From contig CM031601.1 in the NCBI GenBank assembly GCA_018398815.1, positions 20,942,956 to 21,006,955 on the forward strand: DNA of 64,000 bases, given 5' to 3'. This DNA comes from Conus ventricosus (taxonomy: Eukaryota; Mollusca; Gastropoda; Neogastropoda; Conidae). Positions 58,881 to 64,000 of this stretch are shown piece by piece (positions within the stretch are counted from its first letter, which is position 1; each line of letters opens with the position of its first letter). The position numbers and the translations under genes are program-made. A model generated the notes under the pieces. It was given only the letters and a program-made list of their open reading frames with translations, was not told where the DNA came from and did no database searches.

Positions 58881-60965
58881 GAAAATTACATACCTTCTTT
58901 TATATTTTTCCTCAAGGTTTTTTTTATAACTCAATCATACATTAAACAACCCAAATTTAGCCAAATTAATTTTTTTCATGTTTGCTTGATTTTGGGTCGA
59001 TTTTTTTTTTAAAAATTTTTTCAAGATATTCTTTTTTTCCCCCTATCAGATGAATCAAATTTTGGGGAAATTTTGGGTTTGAGGTGATCTGGTGTTTTAA
59101 GCAAAGGTTGGTGGGAAAACCCCCATAATTTTTTCCCTTTAAAAATAGAATTCGTAACATATGATTCCCGTATCAATTTCCAAGGGCTTTCCTTTAACAA
59201 TTTTTTTTTCGTTCTGTGCTTTCCCTTTTGAGCTTCCTTTTTGACTCAAATATATTTATGTAAATTAAAAATTTAAATTTAAACAACTGGAACTGGTCCC
59301 CGGTGGGGTTATCGGGATTTCCCTTTAAAAAAGGGAAAACTTTGGGGTGGTTGGGGGGCGGGACGAAAATTAAGGGGTTAATTTTTAAAACTTTTTTTTT
59401 CATATGGAACCCTCCAAAAAATGGTCGGGCCCTGGCCCGGGTTTTGGGGGGGCCCCCGGTTAAAAGGGGGAACCCCCTTTAACCAAAAAAATTTTGTTGG
59501 GTCGGGGTTTGAAAGGGTTCGAGGAAAATGAAAAAATTTTTCCCAAACGGGAAAAACGCCCCCGGGCCCCTTCGACTAACCCCTTCGTGAAGGGGAGAAG
59601 CCATCCCAAGGGGGTAATCTTTGGTAACGGGTTTTTTGGAAATGAACCCTTTCTCCGGAAAGTTTTTTTAAACTTAATTTTTGGGGAAAATTTTTGATTT
59701 CCCCGGCCTTTTTTCTTTTCCAAACATTTTTTGTTTGGGGGGAAATTGTAGGGTTGAAAAAAACCCTAGTTGGAAAAAATGGAGGGGGTTTTTTTAATGG
59801 TTTTAGATTGTAAAATTTAAGCATTTTAAAATTTTTATGGGGACAAATTTTTGCTAAAGTTTGGGGAAAATTAAGTCCATTTGTGGGTTTGGGGGGATTG
59901 ATTACGGGTTTTGGTATTTTAGGGTTTTGGGAAAAAAAATTTGAAAAGGGGGTTTTAAGGGGGAAAATTAATTTTGGGGGAAATTAGAAAGAGGGTTAAG
60001 GGGGGATTGTGTTTTTTAAATACCCCTTTTGGGTTGTTTTGTTTTTTTAACAGGAAATATTGGAAAAAAGAAAGGAAAAAAAAATAAAAAATTTTTTGGG
60101 AAAACTTTGGGGGGTTTTTTTTGGGGGATTAAAAGCTAATTTTGGGGGGGTGTTTGGGGGTTTGGGGGAAAAGAAATATTTTTTTGGTTAAAATTTTAAA
60201 AGGGGGGGGGGTTTATTGTTTTTTGTTTTGGAATTTTAATGGGAATTTATGGTTTGAATTTGGGGGAGGGGTTAAAGGGGGGAAGGGTTTTGTTTTTTGG
60301 GAAAGAGGGGGGTTTTTAAAGTATTTAAAAAGGGGGGAAAAAAAGGAAATTAAAAGGAAATTTAAGGGGAAAATTTTTTTATTTTGTAATATTTTAAATT
60401 TTTAAAAAATTGGAAATTTTTTTTTAATTTTTTAGAAAAGGGAAAGGGAAAAAAAGGGGGGGGGGGTTTTTGAGAAAGGGGTTGGGGGTTTTAAAGGGGG
60501 GGGTTTTTTTTTAAAGGGGTTTTTGAGGGGATTAAAATTTGGGGAATTAAAGGGGGTGGGGGGGGGGGGAAAATTTTTTTGCCAAAATTTTTTTAAAAAT
60601 TAAATAATTAAATTAATAAAAAAAAGGAAAAAAAGGGTGATCCTATAAAATTTTGAATTAGGGTTAAAAAGATATTTTTGGTGAAAGCCTTTTTAAAAAA
60701 ATGTTTTTTTAAATTTGGGAAAATAAAAAAAACCCCCTTTTTGGTAGGGGGGCCCGCGGGCCCAAATTTGGGTCAAAAGGGAAATGGGGAAAAAAGGGGT
60801 TTTGGGTTTGGAAAAAAACGTTTTCTTTTTAGTTTTTTGGGTTTAAACCCAAAAATTTAAAACTTTAAAAAATTTCCCCCGGTTTTAGATTTGGGCCTTC
60901 CCCCAATTGAAATTCTTGGGGAACCAAAAGATTTTTCCCTTTTGGCGAATAATAGTTTTGTTCAT
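58881..60965 (-). other. Expected integrase region of relic B, unreadable
   Basis: By synteny with relic A (44,755-45,713) the integrase should lie here on the minus strand between the polymerase and gene W. The sequence is inflated with T, A and G runs, and I cannot recover any of the three catalytic motifs. The region is also about twice as long as in relic A, consistent with run inflation or an insertion. Confidence 0.5.
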
Positions 60966-60968
60966 TTT

Positions 60969-61375
60969 TTATTCAGCAATATTATGTGCAACAAAATACA
61001 CAACGGTCATACCAAAGACAATAAACAATATTTCTTGCATCTTTTGTTTTTCTGATGGTTGATAAAAGTCGCTGAATTTTGGTGGGGGCAATGTCTCGAT
61101 TGGTTTGCCTGTTAAAAGATAATATTCTTTTATTGCTTGATCAACATCTTTAAATGTGTAAGCTGCATGCCCCTGTTTTTTCAGTTTGTCGTTAATAAAA
61201 TTAACTGCTCAATCTCTGCTTTTCATAGTAATCTTGTGCAGCTGCTAGTTGCTCCATAGCTTTGTTATGTCTTTTTCTCTCGCGTCATCCGCAGTTTATA
61301 AACGCGTAATTACTTCCGCTTAAAAGCAAGCGCATTAACCACAGCGCCACCAATCATCATTATGAGTGAAGCCAT
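60969..61375 (-). pseudogene. Gene W of relic B
   Basis: Minus-strand start MASLIMMIGGAVVNALAF at 61,375, a hydrophobic/glycine N-terminus, then a basic helical middle, then a proline-rich ETLPPP-like stretch and YQPSEKQK-type motif near 61,045-61,075, ending in a hydrophobic tail before the TAA at 60,969. Three or more frameshifts. Length about 130 residues if intact. Same order and neighbours as in relic A. Function unknown; a membrane-associated virion component is possible. Confidence 0.65.
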
Positions 61376-61399
61376 TTTTATAAATGTATTTTTTAAATT

Positions 61400-61630
61400 T
61401 TACATATTAATACTGTCTGGAATTATTCCTTGCTTAACTAAAAAATCTTTCGTAGCAAATGAAGCTGTAATAATAGCAATCAGCTTTGCTGAGTCTTCAA
61501 AGTCTAGTTTGCCAAGATCTGCCGGTTTTATTTTTAACAGGCTTTTACCAAGCATTGTGTATCCTACACTTAGGCCCCCAATAACAGCAGAATGGTATAC
61601 AAGGTTGGTAACAGTTTTTTCGGTGCTCAT
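61400..61630 (-). CDS. Gene Z of relic B, intact 76-residue protein of unknown function
   Basis: Open from MSTEKTVTNLVYHSAVIGGL to PDSINM and stop. The N-terminal third is hydrophobic and glycine-rich (HSAVIGGLSVGYTMLG), suggesting one membrane segment. It continues with KIKPADLGKLDFEDSAKL and a second hydrophobic run (LIAIITASFATKDFL). The intact frame in an otherwise broken element, and its presence in relic A at 44,084-44,313, argue that it is a real gene of this element family. The start is 39 bp from gene Y on the opposite strand, so the two share a divergent promoter region. Role unknown. Confidence 0.72.
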   Translation of the reverse strand: MSTEKTVTNLVYHSAVIGGLSVGYTMLGKSLLKIKPADLGKLDFEDSAKLIAIITASFATKDFLVKQGIIPDSINM

Positions 61631-61668
61631 TTTTTAAAAATAAAATAATTATAATTAATAAAAAAAAC

Positions 61669-62050
61669 ATGAACAGCGATGATCTACTAAACCTTCCTGA
61701 ACTTATGATTACAAATGATCAAGTTGATGACCAAGCTATTATGCCCAAAAAGGAAAGGCTGTATTCTTTGGCAGCATGTGGAAAAACAAAAACAGTACCT
61801 CGGAAATGAATTCACAACAGGTATGAAGCGCAACTGGGTCAAGAATGGTAAAAAGTGTTGGACAAACGGTTCTTAGTTTGTACACTAAACTAGTCAGTAG
61901 ATTTGCTCCCATTGATTCTGAACAAGATTTTATGTATGATTTTAACGCAGGATCCAGTTTTAACAAAGTCATTAGAGTCTCTAGGATGCGATCTGTATTA
62001 CAGATTTGGAACATTATTGTCGCCAGTAATCATGGGATTAATTACTTTTA
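61669..62050 (+). pseudogene. Gene Y of relic B, decayed
   Basis: Start MNSDDLLNLPELMITNDQVD at 61,669. The first about 44 codons are open to a stop near 61,810. Coding-like sequence continues in other frames (FAPIDSEQDFMYDFNAGSSF; then a hydrophobic GTLLSPVIMGLITFN near 62,010-62,050). The last part touches the start of gene X. No known domain. Confidence 0.55.
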
Positions 62051-62062
62051 ATCATATAGATT

Positions 62063-62563
62063 TTGTTTCCCTTAAAAATGACCGAGCCAAAAAAACAGCA
62101 GAATCAGAATCAGAAAACATTGAATCAGGTGGAGAAAGTGACCAGTAAAAAGCCTCCTCATCCTGGGCGCGTTGCAGCAGGAAAAAAATTAGCAGAGTGG
62201 AACAAACAAACAAAATTAAAATTACAAGCACATAATATAACTCATAATGAAAAAGTGCTAGAGCTGCAGCCAGTTGTTTCAATGCCAGCTATAAAAACAC
62301 CAGAACAAGTTGATTCAAGACCTACAACAACAACAGGGTTGCCTACACCGCCAAAGTCTTCATGTAATTTTCTTAAAGCAATTGTCATTTTTGGCGGCAT
62401 TGCTGCTGGGGGTGGTTATTACGGTTATAAAATATATAAACAAAGACAGCAAAAACCAAAGCAGTCCAAACAATCTCAGCCACTAAATACAGAAGCCGAA
62501 CACAAAAGCATGCCAAAACCGCCAACAACAAAAGATCATTTTGATCCATTTAAGATGGAATAA
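62063..62563 (+). CDS. Gene X of relic B, 160-residue single-pass membrane protein
   Basis: The ATG at 62,078 (MTEPKKQQNQNQK) is the likely start, since it is the one conserved in relic A (43,577). A polar, basic N-terminus with PHPGRVAAGKKLAEWNKQTK is followed by a linker rich in T and P. One strong membrane segment follows (FLKAIVIFGGIAAGGGYYGY, about residues 98-117 from that ATG), then KIYKQRQQKPKQ and a polar tail ending DHFDPFKME. The GRVAAGKKLAEWN block resembles a small conserved protein I have seen beside other PolB elements in invertebrates; its function is not known to me. The gene is uninterrupted, and the subterminal repeat array follows within 30 bp. Confidence 0.75.
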   Translation: MFPLKMTEPKKQQNQNQKTLNQVEKVTSKKPPHPGRVAAGKKLAEWNKQTKLKLQAHNITHNEKVLELQPVVSMPAIKTPEQVDSRPTTTTGLPTPPKSSCNFLKAIVIFGGIAAGGGYYGYKIYKQRQQKPKQSKQSQPLNTEAEHKSMPKPPTTKDHFDPFKME

Positions 62564-62589
62564 TATTTCAAGAACTTAATAAATAATTA

Positions 62590-62775
62590 TAAGTTAAATT
62601 GAATAAGAACTTGGTAGAACTTAGAGGATCACTTAGTTATGATCTTAGGTTAACTTGAGTAAGAACTTAGAAGTTACTTGGGGATGACTTGAGTAAGAAC
62701 TTAGAAGTGACTTGAGGATAACTTGAGGATGTCTTGAGGATGACTTGAGGACGACTTGAGTAAGAACTTAAGAGA
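62590..62775. repeat. Subterminal repeat array of relic B
   Basis: Repeated GACTTGAGTAAGAACTTAGA and GACTTGAGGATGACTTGAGG words; inverted counterpart of 42,525-42,780. It marks the right end of the element. Confidence 0.8.
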
Positions 62776-62876
62776 AGGCAAATATGTTCGTTCAAGACCA
62801 CCCATCTTATTTTGCACGAAAACCCCCTTTTTCACATACAACTCACGCCCATCACATATCAATTTTGAAGAAACAC

Positions 62877-62877
<1 letters not shown>

Positions 62878-62928
<51 letters not shown>

Positions 62929-62960
62929 CATGCATACACGCACACACACGCACACACACG
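62878..62960. repeat. (CA)n microsatellite
   Basis: CA tract with a few G/T interruptions. Confidence 0.95.
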
Positions 62961-63260
62961 AGAATCATTCACACAATAGATAGGACGGTGCTTGTGGGGG
63001 AATGTGAAAGGGGCTTTTTTGTGGTTCGCACTTGAATGACGTAAATTCGAGACAGCCGCCAAAAGCACTTATCAGAGTCCTGAGTCAATAATCACAGGAT
63101 CTCTTTCAAAGTTCTATCGGCGGCCGCCTGAAAAGGCAGCCTGAAGCAGGTGAAGCAAAACAGCGAAGCAGGACGTTGAAGCAGGTGAAGTAAGAACTAT
63201 TTTTAGATACCATTCGGATTCGAACGGTTTTACCAGTCCGCCAAAGCTTGAAAGCAATCA
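62961..63260. other. Non-coding, short GAAGCAGGTGAAG repeats
   Basis: 63,138-63,190 has three copies of a GAAGCAGGTGAAG-like word. No gene is recognised. Confidence 0.4.
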
Positions 63261-63261
63261 G

Positions 63262-63564
63262 ACTTCAGATTGCCAGAACTTTCTAAATTCTTCATTCTCA
63301 GACATGTAGGTTAGAATGTTATGGCGTTTGTTCAGTAAATCATCAAAACTCATTTCCCAGTTTATGAAACTGGGGAAGTGGTAAAAGGCGTTTTGACAGC
63401 AGAATCATCCTTCTTGCATATGAATCATGAATGAGACATTTTTCTTTAACAAAGGATCCACGACTGCTTTTGTTTTTGATTTTTTGAAACACTTGTTTTG
63501 CTTTTCCAAGCTGATAACCCAAAATCAGTGAATGGTGCATGGTTTTTCGTTGATTAAATTTCAA
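63262..63564 (-). pseudogene. Decayed coding-like sequence, unknown
   Basis: Minus-strand frame 63,564-63,343 (MHHSLILGYQLGKAKQVFQK; HDSYARRMILLSKRLLPLPQ) is open for 73 codons. A second frame continues directly (MSFDDLLNKRHNILTYMSEN..FRKFWQSEV, stop about 63,262). This looks like one gene with a single frameshift at about 63,347. Composition is ordinary and non-repetitive. I do not recognise the family. Confidence 0.4.
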
Positions 63565-63616
63565 AAACCTTCCAGCTTTTCTTCACAAAAGGAATCATGT
63601 CATGACCTTTTACGTC

Positions 63617-63703
63617 AGAGAACGTAAAATTGCCGGCATTAGGGTCAACCCCCGAAACTGGTTGAGGGCGGTTGAGCTAATGCTGGCATTTTTTACGTTC
63701 TTT
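63617..63703. mobile_element. Second copy of the hairpin element
   Basis: GAACGTAAAATTGCCGGCAT ... ACGTTC, with arms of about 33 bp and the same inner words (AGGGTCAACC, GGCGGTTGAGC) as at 48,283-48,362 but with the two inner halves exchanged. Confidence 0.7.
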
Positions 63704-63829
63704 AAGAAGAGGATCAGAACCCTGCAGCAATGGCATAGGCCGGGGGAAAAGAGCTCCACTGGATCTGGTCGAAAGTAAACTTCATAAGGCTTAAATTTTC
63801 CAACTTAAGCAGGTGTCCCGTTAATAGTG

Positions 63830-63935
63830 GGATAAGTTTCCGTCTAAAAAGGCACGCCTTGAGACGGCCTACCCATCCAAAAGTTGCAAGGTTCGAATCC
63901 CGACTGGCACAAGGAAAAAAAAAAAAGTTGGCAGT
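63830..63935 (+). mobile_element. tRNA-derived SINE-like fragment
   Basis: Exact B box GGTTCGAATCC at 63,890-63,900, preceded by a tRNA-like stretch whose CTTGAGAC...CCAAAAG(T)TGC spacing parallels the SINE-like piece at 25,466-25,545, and followed by a 12-A tract at 63,914-63,926. No proper acceptor stem, so not a tRNA gene. Confidence 0.45.
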
Positions 63936-64000
63936 CGAAGGGCTTCTGAGAGTCATGAACGGGATGCGGCCTGGCCCCCAGAGTGTAAAGAGTTCAGAAC

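Larger units (their letters stand above)
48398..62800 (+). mobile_element. Polinton/Maverick-like element, relic B
   Basis: Gene order left to right: packaging ATPase (-), unassigned block, two small genes (-), capsid-like gene (+), second structural-type gene (+), DNA polymerase B (+), integrase region (- expected, corrupted), W (-), Z (-), Y (+), X (+), subterminal array. An A32/FtsK-like ATPase plus PolB and, from relic A, an rve integrase supports a Polinton/adintovirus-type element. Its length of about 14.4 kb fits that class. The left terminus is not identifiable. 55.7-60.96 kb is damaged by homopolymer inflation. Confidence 0.8.

Noticed and set aside
42525..62800. One single 20-kb Polinton with very long terminal inverted repeats
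   Set aside because: The inverted arms contain integrase and half of the polymerase and are diverged from each other; Polinton terminal repeats are usually a few hundred bases and gene-free. Two relics fit better.
63830..63910. tRNA gene
   Set aside because: Exact B box but no acceptor-stem pairing and an A tract follows; better explained as a SINE fragment.

Overview
The window looks like nuclear DNA of a marine invertebrate, most plausibly a gastropod or other mollusc. This is inferred from very abundant (CA)n/(GT)n/(GA)n microsatellites, a spliced DEG/ENaC channel gene with intron-sized spacing, non-LTR, LTR and hammerhead-motif repeats, and Polinton/Maverick-type DNA elements. Nothing fixes the species. 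The sequence also looks like imperfectly polished long-read assembly: many one-base indels between duplicated segments, and two stretches (about 4.9-10.97 kb and 55.7-60.96 kb) where the bases have turned into homopolymer blocks.

Layout. 0-3.9 kb: microsatellite, a 40-bp minisatellite and the 3' end of a LINE on the minus strand. 3.95-12.27 kb: a LTR retrotransposon with two LTRs of about 2.15 kb (ends TGTCACGA...TCGTGACA) inserted in a (CA)n tract; its internal part is unreadable. 13.7-15.0 kb: an element of about 1.3 kb with 12-bp inverted ends and about 238-bp internal repeats. 15.4-24.9 kb: minus-strand exons of a DEG/ENaC-family sodium channel, among microsatellites, an 831-bp inverted-repeat element, a palindromic element carrying hammerhead-like motifs, and LINE fragments. 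18.88-27.27 kb is repeated as 27.27-36.5 kb (two exons included), the second copy riddled with small indels; each copy ends in a 39-bp minisatellite. 37.9-38.9 kb: microsatellites around one possible further exon. 39-42 kb: unassigned repeats.

42.5-62.8 kb is the most interesting part: two decayed Polinton/Maverick-like (adintovirus-like) elements in opposite orientation. The left one (A, about 42.5-47.33 kb) keeps the right half: subterminal repeats, four small genes (here called X, Y, Z, W), a DDE (rve-type) integrase and the C-terminal half of a protein-primed type family B DNA polymerase. The right one (B, about 48.4-62.8 kb) has an A32/FtsK-like packaging ATPase, unassigned small genes, a structural (capsid-like) gene, a second late-type gene, the polymerase, the corrupted integrase region, and W, Z, Y, X in the same relative order. 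Every long gene carries frameshifts or stops, so I read both as relics (or as real genes damaged by assembly errors). The final kilobase holds a microsatellite, an 85-bp hairpin element also present at 48.28 kb, a decayed ORF and a tRNA-derived SINE-like piece.

No rRNA gene, true tRNA gene, CRISPR array or prokaryotic operon is present.
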